Shown: piece by piece, positions 33,345 to 43,609 of the stretch
Layout of the letters: each line of letters begins with the position of its first letter
How positions within the stretch are numbered: position 1 is the first letter of the stretch
DNA from: Oscillospiraceae bacterium
GTDB lineage: Bacteria > Bacillota > Clostridia > Oscillospirales > Oscillospiraceae
Reading direction: 5' to 3'
Assembly: GCA_902778665.1 (NCBI GenBank)
Contig: CACYYN010000011.1
Location: 1-60,475 of the forward strand
Length of the DNA stretch: 60,475 nucleotides
The notes under the pieces: model-generated
What the model was told of the DNA's origin: nothing
Database searches by the model: none
What the model saw: the letters and a program-made list of their open reading frames with translations, nothing else
Made by a program: the position numbers and the translations under genes

Positions 33345-33374
33345 TTTACAGAGTTTTGAAAGATCATGTATAAT
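33345..33374 (+). promoter_or_regulatory. promoter for the hybrid histidine kinase
   Basis: -35 TTTACA (33345-33350), 18-bp spacer, perfect -10 TATAAT (33369-33374). Confidence 0.6.
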
Positions 33375-33430
33375 AGATTTTAAAGGATAAGTATACATAT
33401 CTTAGAATTCCGGGAAGCGGGTGATGTTTT

Positions 33431-36301
33431 TTGTATACCAGTAAACGAAATAAAAGACTGCTGCGTATCCTCTGCAGCCTGCTCATTTTTGCCCTGCTGC
33501 TGCCGGCCCTGCTTCCGCAGCAGGCAAAGGCTGACAGGGATGAGCCGGTAAAAATCGGCTATTATGAAAATGAGGTTTTTCAGGAAGGCGCACGAGAGGG
33601 AGCAGTGAGAACCGGGTATGCCTATGAGTATTACAGAAAGCTCTCCGAATATACCGGGTGGAGCTATGAATATGTCTACGGCAGCTACTCTGAGCTCTAC
33701 CAGAAGCTCTTAAACCACGAGGTGGATCTGCTGGCAGGGCTGGCCTTCCGGGAGGATCGGGTGGGGCTGCTGTCCTATCCGGACGAGCCCATGGGCCACG
33801 AGACCTACAACCTTTTAAAGCATGCCGCCGACACTGAGATCACACTGGAGAAGGCTGCCATGAAGGGCAGGAAGATTGTGGTGCTGGAGAGTGCCATGGT
33901 TGACGTACTGAAAAACTATCTCCGGGAGCACAGGCTGGAGGCGGAGATTGTGGCCCTGCCGGACTATGAGCATGTGTTTGCCGCCTTTGACAGCCATGAG
34001 GCGGACATGATTGCCGTGGAGAGCAACGGCACCTACGGGAGAAGTGACGCAGAGTTTCTATGCACCTTCGGCACGTCAGACTACTATCTTTGTGTAAGTT
34101 CCTCAAGGCCGGATCTTCTCGCCGAGCTGAACAGGGCCCAGACCATGCTGAACTCGGAGGAGCCCAACTATCTGACCACACTGAGCGAGAAGTATTATCC
34201 CTATACCCTCTTCAGCCGTGCCTTTTCCGTGATGGAGAGGGACTGGATGGACACCCACAGCGAGCTGAAAGTGGGCTATCTCGCCCATTACCTGCCCTAT
34301 AGTGACACGGATGAGAACGGCGACATCACGGGCCTTATACAGGATGTGACGCCCCGGATATTTGAGACCCTGGGCATTGATCTGGCCGTGAGCTATCACG
34401 GATATGACAGCTATGACGACATGATAGCAGCTGTAAACAGCGGTGACGTTGACGCCGTATTCCCCATCGGGGGCGGGCTCTACTTCTCCGAGGAGAACGG
34501 CATTTATCAGTCTGCTCCCGTGATCCCGGCCACCAATGAGCTGATTTTCGCAGGAAAATACAGCGAGGAGACGGTAAAGTCTCTCGCGGTGAATGAGAAC
34601 AACCGGATCCATGAATACTATGTGAAATCCCACTTCCCCGAGGCGGAGATTATCAGGGTTTCCTCGGCGGAGGAATGTCTGGACGCGGTGCTTTCGGGCA
34701 GAGCGGGCAGCACCTTCCTCAACAGCCTGAGAGCCAGTGACATGCTGAAAAACTGGAAGTATCGGGAGCTGTCCCTCATGCACCTGAACTGGAATGACGA
34801 CAGGTGCTTCGGGGTGAAAATCGGCAACGACGGGCTGCTGAAGCTTTTAAACCGCGGCATCAGCGTGATCGGCAACGAATATGCCCAGAGCCAGGTTTAC
34901 CGCTACACAGACCAGCTGCATACCTACTCCATCACCGACTATCTGATGGATCATATCGTCTTTTTCAGCTTTCTGATCTTTTCAGCAGCCCTGCTGGTGA
35001 TTCTGCTGCTGATCCGCAGAACCCGAATGGAGCGTGCCCAGACCATGGAGAAGGAGCTGGCCAGGCAGCAGCTGGAGGAGAAGAACCGGGAGCTGGAAGA
35101 AAACCGCAAAGCGCTTTCAGATGCGCTGGACACGGCAGAAAACGCCAACCGGGCCAAGACCGCCTTTCTCAACAACATGAGCCACGACATTCGCACGCCG
35201 ATGAATGCCATAACGGGCTTCACGGCACTGGCGCAAGCCAACATCGACGACCGGGAGAAGGTGGAGGACTATCTGGACAAGATATCGGTGTCAGGCCAGC
35301 ATCTGCTCTCACTGATCAATGACGTGCTGGATATGAGCCGCATTGAAAGCGGAACCACCGTGATTGAAGAGGAGGAGGTGCATCTGCCGAATGTGATTGA
35401 TGACTTGTCCACCATGGTAAGGGAAGATGCCGGGTCCAAGGGGCAGGAATTCACCGTGGAGGTGCTTACCCTCCCCCATGAGGACGTGATGGCGGACAAG
35501 CTGCGGCTCAAGCGCATTCTGCTGAACATTCTCTCCAACGCTGTGAAGTACACCCCGGAGGGCGGGAAGATCCGCTTCACAGTGAAGGAAGAGGAGACAG
35601 AATCCGAGGGCATGACAAATGCGGTGTTCACCATCTGTGACAACGGCATCGGCATGAACCCGGAATTCCAAAAGACGATTTTTGACGCCTTCACCCGGGA
35701 GCGGAGCACAACCATCAGCGGCATCCAGGGGACAGGGCTGGGCATGGCCATCACAAAGAGCCTGGTGGACATGATGAACGGCACCATCACGGTGAAGAGC
35801 ACTGAGGGTGAGGGCAGCGAGTTCACGGTGGTGATCCCCTGCAGGATCGTCACCGGAGAGAAGAAAGCCCCTGCCGCCGACAAGGACAAACCAAAGGAAG
35901 GCGCAACGAAGACCGGACTTGCCGGAAAACGCATTCTCCTGGCGGAGGACAACGAGATGAACCAGATGATCGCCGTGGCGATTCTGGAAAGTGCCGGCCT
36001 TGCGGTAGACATAGCGAACAACGGGGCCGAAGCCGTGGAAAAAATAGAAGCTGCCCCAGCAGGAACCTACGACGTGATCTTCATGGACATCCAGATGCCG
36101 GTGATGGACGGCTATGAGGCAGCGAGACGCATCCGCAGCATGGAGGACACCGCGAAGGCCACCATCCCCATTGTGGCCGTGACCGCCAATGTGTTTGAGG
36201 AAGACAAAAAGACCGCTCAGGACGCCGGCATGAACGGCCACCTGGCAAAACCCTATGACGTGCCGAAGATGATGGAGACACTATCTTCCCTGCTGGGATG
36301 A
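33431..36301 (+). CDS. hybrid sensor histidine kinase with two extracellular solute-binding domains
   Basis: Protein of 956 residues starting at TTG (33431) with a GGGTGATG site before it; no in-frame ATG precedes the signal peptide ([20 protein letters not shown]). Two SBP_bac_3 domains sense a solute outside (about 40-260, [11 protein letters not shown]; and 275-495, [14 protein letters not shown]). A membrane segment (about 510-530) and coiled coil follow. Then come HisKA with [10 protein letters not shown] (His near 587), HATPase ([25 protein letters not shown]) and a receiver with phosphoacceptor Asp in [13 protein letters not shown]. No output regulator is adjacent, so a phosphorelay partner lies elsewhere. 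Confidence 0.92.
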   Translation: MYTSKRNKRLLRILCSLLIFALLLPALLPQQAKADRDEPVKIGYYENEVFQEGAREGAVRTGYAYEYYRKLSEYTGWSYEYVYGSYSELYQKLLNHEVDLLAGLAFREDRVGLLSYPDEPMGHETYNLLKHAADTEITLEKAAMKGRKIVVLESAMVDVLKNYLREHRLEAEIVALPDYEHVFAAFDSHEADMIAVESNGTYGRSDAEFLCTFGTSDYYLCVSSSRPDLLAELNRAQTMLNSEEPNYLTTLSEKYYPYTLFSRAFSVMERDWMDTHSELKVGYLAHYLPYSDTDENGDITGLIQDVTPRIFETLGIDLAVSYHGYDSYDDMIAAVNSGDVDAVFPIGGGLYFSEENGIYQSAPVIPATNELIFAGKYSEETVKSLAVNENNRIHEYYVKSHFPEAEIIRVSSAEECLDAVLSGRAGSTFLNSLRASDMLKNWKYRELSLMHLNWNDDRCFGVKIGNDGLLKLLNRGISVIGNEYAQSQVYRYTDQLHTYSITDYLMDHIVFFSFLIFSAALLVILLLIRRTRMERAQTMEKELARQQLEEKNRELEENRKALSDALDTAENANRAKTAFLNNMSHDIRTPMNAITGFTALAQANIDDREKVEDYLDKISVSGQHLLSLINDVLDMSRIESGTTVIEEEEVHLPNVIDDLSTMVREDAGSKGQEFTVEVLTLPHEDVMADKLRLKRILLNILSNAVKYTPEGGKIRFTVKEEETESEGMTNAVFTICDNGIGMNPEFQKTIFDAFTRERSTTISGIQGTGLGMAITKSLVDMMNGTITVKSTEGEGSEFTVVIPCRIVTGEKKAPAADKDKPKEGATKTGLAGKRILLAEDNEMNQMIAVAILESAGLAVDIANNGAEAVEKIEAAPAGTYDVIFMDIQMPVMDGYEAARRIRSMEDTAKATIPIVAVTANVFEEDKKTAQDAGMNGHLAKPYDVPKMMETLSSLLG

Positions 36302-36309
36302 ATTGCCAC

Positions 36310-36338
36310 TTGAAAACGGGATTATCAAGTGCTATAAT
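36310..36338 (+). promoter_or_regulatory. promoter for the antiporter gene
   Basis: -35 TTGAAA (36310-36315), 17-bp spacer, perfect -10 TATAAT (36333-36338), immediately after the kinase stop codon. Confidence 0.75.
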
Positions 36339-36380
36339 ACCCGCCGTTGTCTAATAAAGAAAGAAGGAATCAAGTACCCC

Positions 36381-37685
36381 ATGCGTATTCTGCTGGCAAC
36401 GGCTTTTGCCTTATTTGCAGGCCTGATGATGACCCGTGTTTTTAAGTATCTTCACCTGAAGCTCCCTGATGTCACCGCCTTTCTCATCGCCGGCGTGATT
36501 GTGGGTCCGTTTTGTCTCGGTTCCACCAAAATTCCCGGCCTCGGTTTTGACTCGATGGAGGATATCAGCCAGGTGGCTTTTCTCTCCAATGTGGCTCTGG
36601 GCTTTATTGCATTTGATATCGGCAATGAGTTTCGCCTGGCCCAGCTTCGGCAGACCGGCAAAACGGCAACCGTAATTGGCATTATTCAGGCGGTTACGGC
36701 CACGATTCTGGTTGATATCGCCCTGATTATCCTGCACTTTATTGTAGGGGCGGATGTGCTGCCTCTGCCGGTGGCCATCACCCTCGGCTCCATCGCTGCT
36801 GCAACGGCACCGGCCGCAACGCTGATGGTAGTACGGCAGTACAAGGCCAAGGGGCCGCTGACCAGCCTCCTGCTGCCGATTGTTGCACTGGACGACGCAG
36901 TCGGCCTTGTGGTATTTGCCGTGTCCTTCGGCATTGCCCAGGCTCTGGAAGGCGGAGCACTGAATGTGATCTCCGTCATCGTAAACCCCGTGCTGGAGAT
37001 AGTCTGCTCCCTGGTTCTCGGTGCTTTTATGGGCACGCTTCTGACCGTGCTGGAAAAGATGTTTTTCTCCAACTCCAACCGCCTTTCCCTGACCATCTCC
37101 TTTGTGATCATGACAATTGCGCTCGCATCGGTGAAAATCACACTGGTGGGCGGGGTAACGGTCTCCTTCTCTTCCCTGCTGGTGTGCATGATGTTGGGCA
37201 CCATGTTCTGCAATCTCAGTGAGTATTCCACCGATATTATGCAGCGCTCCTCCAAGTGGACGGCACCGCTCTATGCCGTGTTCTTCGTGATCTCCGGCTC
37301 CCAGCTGGATCTGAGTGTGTTCCGCTATCCGGTGATCATTCTGATCGGTGCGGTGTATATCATTGTTCGATGCCTCGGCAAATATATCGGTGCCCGGCTC
37401 AGCAGCAGCATGATGCACTGCAGTGAGACGGTGCGCAAATATCTGGGCGTGACGCTCTTCCCGCAGGCCGGTGTGGCCCTCGGCATGGTGGTTTCCGCAC
37501 AGAGCCTCGGGGCCGAGTACGGCTCGATGATCCGCAACATCATTCTCTTCAGCGTGCTGGTGTATGAGCTTGTCGGCCCGATGCTGACCAAGATTTCGCT
37601 TGAGCGTGCGGGCGAAATCACCACCGGTGCCACCGATGCCCAGAACCGGGCACGCTTTGAAAAAAAGAAAATGCCTACAGCCTGA
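36381..37685 (+). CDS. CPA2-family cation:proton antiporter
   Basis: Membrane protein of 434 residues with about 12 segments, starting at ATG 36381 downstream of GAAGGAA. Typical signatures: LPDVTAFLIAGVIVGPFCLG (segment 2), GSIAAATAPAATLMVVRQY, and LDDAVGLVVFAVSF, the Asp-Asp-containing half helix that binds the ion in NhaA/KefB-like antiporters. It lacks the C-terminal TrkA-N nucleotide-binding domain of KefB/KefC. Probably exchanges Na+ or K+ for H+. Monocistronic with its own promoter and terminator. Confidence 0.85.
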   Translation: MRILLATAFALFAGLMMTRVFKYLHLKLPDVTAFLIAGVIVGPFCLGSTKIPGLGFDSMEDISQVAFLSNVALGFIAFDIGNEFRLAQLRQTGKTATVIGIIQAVTATILVDIALIILHFIVGADVLPLPVAITLGSIAAATAPAATLMVVRQYKAKGPLTSLLLPIVALDDAVGLVVFAVSFGIAQALEGGALNVISVIVNPVLEIVCSLVLGAFMGTLLTVLEKMFFSNSNRLSLTISFVIMTIALASVKITLVGGVTVSFSSLLVCMMLGTMFCNLSEYSTDIMQRSSKWTAPLYAVFFVISGSQLDLSVFRYPVIILIGAVYIIVRCLGKYIGARLSSSMMHCSETVRKYLGVTLFPQAGVALGMVVSAQSLGAEYGSMIRNIILFSVLVYELVGPMLTKISLERAGEITTGATDAQNRARFEKKKMPTA

Positions 37686-37721
37686 TAGGCTGCAGACAGT
37701 TTCCTCTCTTTTGAAGGGACT

Positions 37722-37755
37722 CCCTGTTTTCCGAAGTGAAAACAGGGGGTTTTTT
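37722..37755 (+). terminator. terminator of the antiporter gene
   Basis: CCCTGTTTTC / GAAAACAGGG stem, six-base loop, then six T. Confidence 0.88.
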
Positions 37756-37757
37756 GT

Positions 37758-38513
37758 TTAAAGACTGTTGCGGTATTCGTTGGCGCTCATGCCCGCGATC
37801 TTGCGAAAGACTCTTGCAAAATGGGCAGGGTCGGCATAGCCGATCATCTCCCCGATATCCCCGATGCGAAGCTTCGGATCTGCAAGAAGCTCCTTTGCCG
37901 CCTGCACACGCCGGGTGTTGAGGAGATCGTAGAAGTTTTTCTTTGTGTAGCGGTTGAGAAGCTTGGAGAGATGCCACTGGGAAACATAGCAGGCGTCGGC
38001 TACGTCCAGCAGGGTGAGCTTCTCGGCAAAATGGGCGTCAATATAATCCAGCGCCCGGTTGACAAGAAAGCTGCCGGCACTCTCCTTCTCATCCGATTCC
38101 TCCTCCGGCTCGGCAGGCGAATGCAACGGGGCATGCATTCTGTCAAGCTTTTCTGTCATGGTCCTGAGGGCCTCGTTGATTTCATCCATCTTGGAGGGCT
38201 TGAGGAGAAAGCGGCTTACCCCGAGGCGGATGGCCTGCTGGGCGTAGGCAAAGTCACGGTAACCGGTGAGCACGGTGACCAGCATATCCGGAAACTCGCT
38301 GCGTAGGCCGGCCAGCATGGTGAGCCCGTCAACGCCGGGCATACGGATATCGGTGAAGAGGATATCCGGGTGCACCCGTCTGATCAGCTCCGCTCCACTC
38401 TCCGCATCATCGGCAGTGCCGGAGACTATGCAGTGATAGTCCTCCCAGCGGACGACTTTTCTCAGACCCTCGACAATGAGAGGCTCATCATCAATCAGGA
38501 CAACAGTGTACAT
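37758..38513 (-). CDS. YesN-type response regulator with AraC DNA-binding domain
   Basis: Protein of 251 residues; ATG 38513 preferred for GAGGAG nine bases upstream. The receiver has VVLIDDEP, phosphoacceptor Asp in ILFTDIRMPGVDG (about 55) and Lys in FLLKPSK. The C-terminal AraC/XylS domain has two HTH motifs (LTLLDVADACYVSQWHLSKL and LRIGDIGEMIGYADPAHFAR). It is the last gene of the sugar-uptake operon; its kinase partner is the YesM-type protein at 41912-43609. Expected to activate this locus when the sugar is sensed. Confidence 0.9.
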   Translation of the reverse strand: MYTVVLIDDEPLIVEGLRKVVRWEDYHCIVSGTADDAESGAELIRRVHPDILFTDIRMPGVDGLTMLAGLRSEFPDMLVTVLTGYRDFAYAQQAIRLGVSRFLLKPSKMDEINEALRTMTEKLDRMHAPLHSPAEPEEESDEKESAGSFLVNRALDYIDAHFAEKLTLLDVADACYVSQWHLSKLLNRYTKKNFYDLLNTRRVQAAKELLADPKLRIGDIGEMIGYADPAHFARVFRKIAGMSANEYRNSL

Positions 38514-38551
38514 GAATAACTTCTCCTCGAACAAAATACAAGCAGATTATT

Positions 38552-39409
38552 TTATCCCTTCACAGCGCCGGCCGTCAAGCCCTTGATAATGTGCTTCTGC
38601 AGGCAGACGTAGACCACCAGCACCGGGATCACCACCAGCACAACCGAGGCCGCCATCAGCCCGTAGTTCACCCCCGCCTGGGAGGAGATCTCATTGAGGA
38701 GGCCGGTGATGGCACGTTCCTGGGGATAGCGGAGGAAGAAGGACTGGGTGAAGAGATCGTTATAGCTCCAGAGGAAGGCAAAGATGGCCACCGTTGCAAA
38801 GGAGGACTTCGCCGCCGGGATGATGATGTGAAAGTAGATCTGGAAGACGTTGCACCCGTCCAGATAAGCACTCTCTTCCAGCTCTATGGGAACGGACTGG
38901 ATAAACCCCATGAGAATGACGATGGCAAAGCAGAGGTTGCCCGCCACCTGCGGGAGAATGACCGCAATGAGACTGAGCCAGCGGTTGCCCGTACCGGCGA
39001 TGCCCATAACAGCCTCCATGCGGAAAACCGGGATAATGGTGGAGAAGACGGGAAACATCATCCCGCCGAGGACGACGCTGTATAAAAGCCCTCTGCCCCG
39101 GAATCTATAGCGCACAAGGCCATAGGCTGCAAGCCCCGCGATCACCACCACGCATACAGTGACCGTGCCGGAGATGAGGAAGCTGTTGAGATAGGCATTT
39201 TTAAAATCGGACCGATGCCAGGCGGTGAGGTAATTGTCCCAGGTGAAGGCCTCCCCCAGTGGGATGGAGAAGGAGTCGGACATGATGAGGCCCTTCTGCC
39301 GGAAGGAATTGAGAATGACCCAGATGAAAGGATAGATGGTGGTGAGTGCCCAGAGACAGAGCACCAGATAGGTAAAGGCGTGGGAAAGCTTTCTGCGTCC
39401 GTTGATCAT
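38552..39409 (-). CDS. carbohydrate ABC importer permease, MalG type
   Basis: Protein of 285 residues with six membrane segments and the EAA coupling loop ELEESAYLDGCNVFQIYFHI. AGGAGGGA precedes the ATG. It lies 12 bases after the other permease gene, making the usual heterodimeric channel of CUT1 sugar importers. No ATPase gene is in the locus, so a shared MsmK-like ATPase encoded elsewhere must energise it. Confidence 0.9.
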   Translation of the reverse strand: MINGRRKLSHAFTYLVLCLWALTTIYPFIWVILNSFRQKGLIMSDSFSIPLGEAFTWDNYLTAWHRSDFKNAYLNSFLISGTVTVCVVVIAGLAAYGLVRYRFRGRGLLYSVVLGGMMFPVFSTIIPVFRMEAVMGIAGTGNRWLSLIAVILPQVAGNLCFAIVILMGFIQSVPIELEESAYLDGCNVFQIYFHIIIPAAKSSFATVAIFAFLWSYNDLFTQSFFLRYPQERAITGLLNEISSQAGVNYGLMAASVVLVVIPVLVVYVCLQKHIIKGLTAGAVKG

Positions 39410-39421
39410 AAACTATCCCTC

Positions 39422-40348
39422 CTACAGATCTTCCGAAGGGCGGAAGATACGGTTTGCCACGTTAGAGAGCACGACACCCAGCACCACAATCAGCACGGCG
39501 ATGGTGGAGCCGTAGTCCACATTCATTTTATTGAAGGTCTGATCATACATGTAGGTGCCGGTTAGCCAGCCCTGATTTTCCGGCATGCCCGCCCCGAACA
39601 TGACCCAGGGCAGATCAAACACCTTGAGAGCCCCGGTGATGGCCAGCACAAGGCAGGTGCAGAGCACGTTGCGAAGCAGCGGGAGGGTGATGAAGCGGGT
39701 ACGCTTCCATCCGTCGGCTCCGTCCAGGGCAGCCGCCTCGTACACATCCTCCGGGATGTTGTTGAGACCGGTAACCAGAATGACGAAATAAAACCCCACA
39801 TACTGCCACATGACCGGCAGAAACATGGTGAAAAGGAAGTGGGCCTGATCCTTCCAGTCCAGCCACTGCACAATCACCTTGCCGCTTGGCTTGACCTCGT
39901 AAGGGAGACGGCCGAGGCTCAGCAGCAGCTGGTTGACCATGCCCCCCTTGTAGAGAAACATCAGGTTGAACATCAGCCCGAGTGCTGTGGCCGAGATGAC
40001 GATGGGGAAGAAATAGACCGTGCGGAAGAACTCAGCCCCTACCCGGATGGTATCCACCAGCAGAGCGAGAATCAGTGCGATGCCAACCTGGAAGATTACT
40101 GTACACAGCACCAGAACCAGTGTGTTTTTCAGGGCCGTTCTCATATAAGGGTCAGACACAAGCCGCTGATAGTTTTCATACCAGGGGGTGTTCAGCCCCT
40201 CCGGAGCTCTGCCCAGCCCGCCGATCTGCAGGAAGGTGTTGAGAATGTTCTGGAAAAAGGGATAATAGAGAAAGACCAGCAGAAAGGCAAACGCCGGAAT
40301 CAGAAAAATCAGCAGCGGCGACTTCTTTTTATAGATCATGGAATTCAT
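39422..40348 (-). CDS. carbohydrate ABC importer permease, MalF type
   Basis: Protein of 308 residues, six membrane segments, with the EAA loop DVYEAAALDGADGWKRTRFI. It follows the binding-protein gene after a GC-rich hairpin (40376-40400) that should lower permease expression relative to the binding protein, the normal stoichiometry for this transporter class. Confidence 0.9.
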   Translation of the reverse strand: MNSMIYKKKSPLLIFLIPAFAFLLVFLYYPFFQNILNTFLQIGGLGRAPEGLNTPWYENYQRLVSDPYMRTALKNTLVLVLCTVIFQVGIALILALLVDTIRVGAEFFRTVYFFPIVISATALGLMFNLMFLYKGGMVNQLLLSLGRLPYEVKPSGKVIVQWLDWKDQAHFLFTMFLPVMWQYVGFYFVILVTGLNNIPEDVYEAAALDGADGWKRTRFITLPLLRNVLCTCLVLAITGALKVFDLPWVMFGAGMPENQGWLTGTYMYDQTFNKMNVDYGSTIAVLIVVLGVVLSNVANRIFRPSEDL

Positions 40349-40375
40349 GGTTATACCGCCCTCAGGATAGAATAG

Positions 40376-40400
40376 GGGGAGGGCTTTTGAGGCCCTCCCC
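40376..40400 (-). terminator. attenuating hairpin between binding protein and permease genes
   Basis: GGGGAGGGC / GCCCTCCCC stem with seven-base loop and no strong U-tract; likely protects the upstream mRNA and reduces read-through. Confidence 0.65.
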
Positions 40401-40443
40401 TTTACAAGTTACATCAGAGCCCCTGAGAAGATCAAGGGAGCAT

Positions 40444-41694
40444 TCAGTTGAGTGCGATGGCAGAGGCGATGGCGTCCTCGGCAGTCATCTTGCCGGTGAC
40501 TACATTCTGCACGTTGGCAAACAGGTCGCCGCGCGCTTCGGCCGTCAGTCTATCCTGCACAGCACCGGCAATGGCTGTGATTTTGGCGTTGGCTTCGGCT
40601 GCAGACTCCTGCAGGGCGTTGAGGCCGGCAGGGCTTGCGCCGTTGACGAGAGCCGTGACCTCGGTGGTTACGAATGTGCTCAGCACCTCATCGGAGGTGA
40701 GCTGGGAGACGAAGGCAACTGCAGCTTCCCGCTTTGCAGGATCGTCCCAGGCCTTGCGGGTGATAAAGTAACCCATGGAGATGCCGCCGATAGCCTCGGA
40801 TGCGCTGCGTTCACCCTTGCCGGGCACGAAGGCGATGGCGAAGTCATTGAGATCTGCTGCGTTGGAAGTGAAGTAACCGACCTTCCAGGAGCCGTCGATC
40901 AGGAAGGCTGCTTCGCCGGAGTTGAAGAGCTCAACCGTCTCGGCGTCGGAAGCGGTGAGGGTGTTGGCCGGGAAGTATCCTGCTTCATAGAGGGCCTTGA
41001 TATCATTGAGGCCTGCCGCCCACTTGGCAGCGACGGCGTCATCTGCACTCTGGGGCAGATCCAGGTGGTTTGCAACGGTGCCGTTATTCATAACCATGAA
41101 TTCAAACCAGTAGTGAGGAACCTCTACCAGAGAGCAGGCGATGGGGGTGTAGCCGGCTTCCTTGATGGTTGCACAGTCTGTAAGGAACTGATCCCAGGTA
41201 TAGTCGGGGCCGGGAACTGCCACGCCGCAGTCTTCCAGAACTGCCTTGTTGACGAACATATTCTCCCAGTAGCCGGAAGAGGGGACGGAATACTGCTTGC
41301 CGTCAGCGGCAACGGCCATCATGCTGCTCTTCATGTTGGTGGCATAGTCGGGATACTCGGCACGGATCTCATCGATGGAGACCACTTTGCCGGCAGAGAT
41401 GAAGGGCTCGGCATCGGCATTGGTGAAGTAGAAGAGGACATCGGGCTCGGAGCCGGTTTCAAAGTCGGTGAGGACTTTGGCCTTCCACTCTTCGTTGGAG
41501 GTGGCGGAGCCGTCATTGACCTTGTTGCCGGTGGACTCTTCATAGGCTTTGACAGCGGCTTCGAAGTTGCCGCGGTTGCCGTCATCACCGCCGTAGGATG
41601 TGACCACATTGAGTGTTACGGAATCTGCGAAGGACAGGGATGCGAGACTCAGCACCATAATGAGTGCAAGAAGCAGAGCAAACGCTTTTTTCAT
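40444..41694 (-). CDS. sugar ABC transporter solute-binding protein
   Basis: Protein of 416 residues; ATG 41694 has AAAGGAG just upstream. Signal peptide MKKAFALLLALIMVLSLASLSFADS has no Cys at or near the cleavage site, so unlike most Gram-positive binding proteins it has no lipid anchor. The mature part is a type 1 extracellular solute-binding protein (EPDVLFYFTNADAEPF, GYWENMFVNKAVLED, FNSGEAAFLIDGSWK). By context it binds a disaccharide or oligosaccharide for the GH94 phosphorylase. Confidence 0.88.
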   Translation of the reverse strand: MKKAFALLLALIMVLSLASLSFADSVTLNVVTSYGGDDGNRGNFEAAVKAYEESTGNKVNDGSATSNEEWKAKVLTDFETGSEPDVLFYFTNADAEPFISAGKVVSIDEIRAEYPDYATNMKSSMMAVAADGKQYSVPSSGYWENMFVNKAVLEDCGVAVPGPDYTWDQFLTDCATIKEAGYTPIACSLVEVPHYWFEFMVMNNGTVANHLDLPQSADDAVAAKWAAGLNDIKALYEAGYFPANTLTASDAETVELFNSGEAAFLIDGSWKVGYFTSNAADLNDFAIAFVPGKGERSASEAIGGISMGYFITRKAWDDPAKREAAVAFVSQLTSDEVLSTFVTTEVTALVNGASPAGLNALQESAAEANAKITAIAGAVQDRLTAEARGDLFANVQNVVTGKMTAEDAIASAIALN

Positions 41695-41749
41695 GTTGAT
41701 TCTCCTTTTTTGATTTTTTATCTGACACCCTTTCGGTATCGTTAATCCT

Positions 41750-41778
41750 ATTATAAAGGAAACCGATGAGAAGGTGAA
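41750..41778 (-). promoter_or_regulatory. promoter for the sugar-uptake operon
   Basis: -35 TTCACC (41773-41778), 17-bp spacer, -10 TATAAT (41750-41755). The imperfect -35 is consistent with activation by the YesN-type regulator. Confidence 0.55.
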
Positions 41779-41847
41779 GATTTGCGCTTGGTGTTTCTTG
41801 TCTGTTGTTGTTATGATCTGTTTCTTCGCGGCAAGAAAAAGCAAGTT

Positions 41848-41895
41848 GCGCGGGAAAACACCAACCTGCCACGATTTTGGTCTGTTTTCCCGCGC
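41848..41895 (-). terminator. 13-bp perfect inverted repeat after the kinase gene
   Basis: GCGCGGGAAAACA and its exact complement separated by 22 bases, followed on the minus strand by AACTTGCTTTTTC. It is a likely terminator of the phosphorylase-mutase-kinase operon; an operator role upstream of the uptake promoter is also possible. Confidence 0.55.
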
Positions 41896-41911
41896 TTTAT
41901 ACTGAAGGGTT

Positions 41912-43609
41912 TTACGATTCAATCGGAAACGTAACTTTTGCGAGGATACGCTCCGGGGTGATCTGGGTGAGGGTGAGAGTCCCCTTCTCCCCGTAGAGAA
42001 GGTTGAGGCGCTGGCGCAGATTCCTCAATCCAACATGGCCGGAGATTTCCTTTTCGCCTTCATTTGTTGCAAGCATAGACGCAATGTTGGCAAGATCTTC
42101 CGGTGTCAGCACGCCTTCGTGCTCCACTTCCACGACGGCAGTGCCCTCTTCCCTTCTGATGCGGATGCAGAGTTCACCGCCGTGTTTCGGTGTCAGATCA
42201 TGCTCCACGGCGTTTTCCGCCAGCGGCTGGAGACAGAGGCGGGGAAAGAGCAGCTCGTCCAGCCCCTCGTCAATCTCCTTGACGACGGTAAGCTTTTCAC
42301 CCAGCCGCTCCCGGATGATGTAGAGATAGGCATCGGTATAGCGAAGCTCCTCCTTCAGGGGGATGCGTGTACGCCCGTCCCGTGCGAGGGCTCCGTCCAT
42401 CATGATGGAGAGTGACTCAATCATGGCACTGACCCTCTCATCCCCGGCGATTCGCGCCTCCCAGTTGATAATCTCCAGCGTGTTGTTGAGAAAATGGGGG
42501 TTGATCTGAGACTGGAGCGCCTTGATCCTGGCCTGCTGCAGTGCCTGCTGCTCCTGATAGGAGCGTTCAAACTGGTTTTTCAGTTCCGCGGACATGGTGT
42601 TAAAGTGGCCGAAGAGTGCCTGAAACTCCCGGCTATTAGGCTTTTCCGTGATGCGGTAGCCCCGTTCTCCCTCCTGCAGATGGCGGCTTGCCGAAATGAG
42701 AGCATCCATGGGCTTTGCCACAAAGCGGCGAAACAACAGCACCACCACGAAAAGAAGCGGAATAGCCAGCAGAGCGACAAAAAGAGCAGCCGTTCGGATC
42801 TCTGGTACATCGCGCCAGAAATCAAAGGGGGCTATCAGGGCCGTGAGGCATAGGGTGTGGCCGGACACTTCATCCGTGAAGACCGAACCGGTGCTCGGAG
42901 GCGGGAACTGCTCCGTGGTGGTCAGGCTGCCATCGGATCCTAAAAGAAGCCGATCATCCAGCGTCAGAGAACAGCTTTTGCTGATGCTCTTCACCGGCTC
43001 CATCGATTGAAACAGAACCTCCCTGTCACAAAGAAGAGTCACCGTGGCATAGGGCTGAAAGCGGCTGTCCAGCAGATTGCGGGCTACATAGAGCTCCCCG
43101 CCGTATTCCAGCAGGAGAATGCCCGTGTCAATGTCCCCCATTCTTTCCAGCAGATCCGGCTCGATCGTATCCCGATATTCCCGCTGGGCACTGTAGCCCT
43201 GATCGCCTCTAGAGGCGGCATAGGGGTAGACCCCGATGTCCTCCCAGAAGGTGATGAAGGCGGAGAGCACACGTTCATCCCGGGTAAAGTTCTGGTTGAG
43301 ATAGTCCGTCACCGTGCGGTAGAGCACGGCCTTGTCCCCCTCCCGCTGATAGAGGCGGTAGGAATTGCGGACCACACCGTCATAGGACACGGCCTTGGAG
43401 GACTCAAACACGGCATCGAGCCGCATGCCGATCTGCTCCAGGGCATTGTTTGCACGGCTTTCCAGCTCCTGCCGGGAAGAATGCTCATAGCTCTGCCCGA
43501 TGAGAACCCCGGCCAGCACCATGACGATCATCACGGGCAGGACCCAGCACAGCAGCACGGCCGTCAGGAGGCCTGCGTGGATGGAGGGCAGATGTTTTTC
43601 TCTTTTCAT
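41912..43609 (-). CDS. YesM-type sensor histidine kinase
   Basis: Protein of 565 residues: membrane segment at about 13-38, extracytoplasmic Cache-like sensor (about 40-285), second membrane segment (about 288-308), HAMP (RRFVAKPMDALISASRHLQ), then a LytS/YesM kinase core with His in NPHFLNNTLEIINWE and the ATPase boxes PLAENAVEHDL and GLRNLRQRLNLLYG. It overlaps the mutase stop by ATGA. It should phosphorylate the YesN-type regulator at 37758-38513 in response to an external sugar. Confidence 0.9.
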   Translation of the reverse strand: MKREKHLPSIHAGLLTAVLLCWVLPVMIVMVLAGVLIGQSYEHSSRQELESRANNALEQIGMRLDAVFESSKAVSYDGVVRNSYRLYQREGDKAVLYRTVTDYLNQNFTRDERVLSAFITFWEDIGVYPYAASRGDQGYSAQREYRDTIEPDLLERMGDIDTGILLLEYGGELYVARNLLDSRFQPYATVTLLCDREVLFQSMEPVKSISKSCSLTLDDRLLLGSDGSLTTTEQFPPPSTGSVFTDEVSGHTLCLTALIAPFDFWRDVPEIRTAALFVALLAIPLLFVVVLLFRRFVAKPMDALISASRHLQEGERGYRITEKPNSREFQALFGHFNTMSAELKNQFERSYQEQQALQQARIKALQSQINPHFLNNTLEIINWEARIAGDERVSAMIESLSIMMDGALARDGRTRIPLKEELRYTDAYLYIIRERLGEKLTVVKEIDEGLDELLFPRLCLQPLAENAVEHDLTPKHGGELCIRIRREEGTAVVEVEHEGVLTPEDLANIASMLATNEGEKEISGHVGLRNLRQRLNLLYGEKGTLTLTQITPERILAKVTFPIES

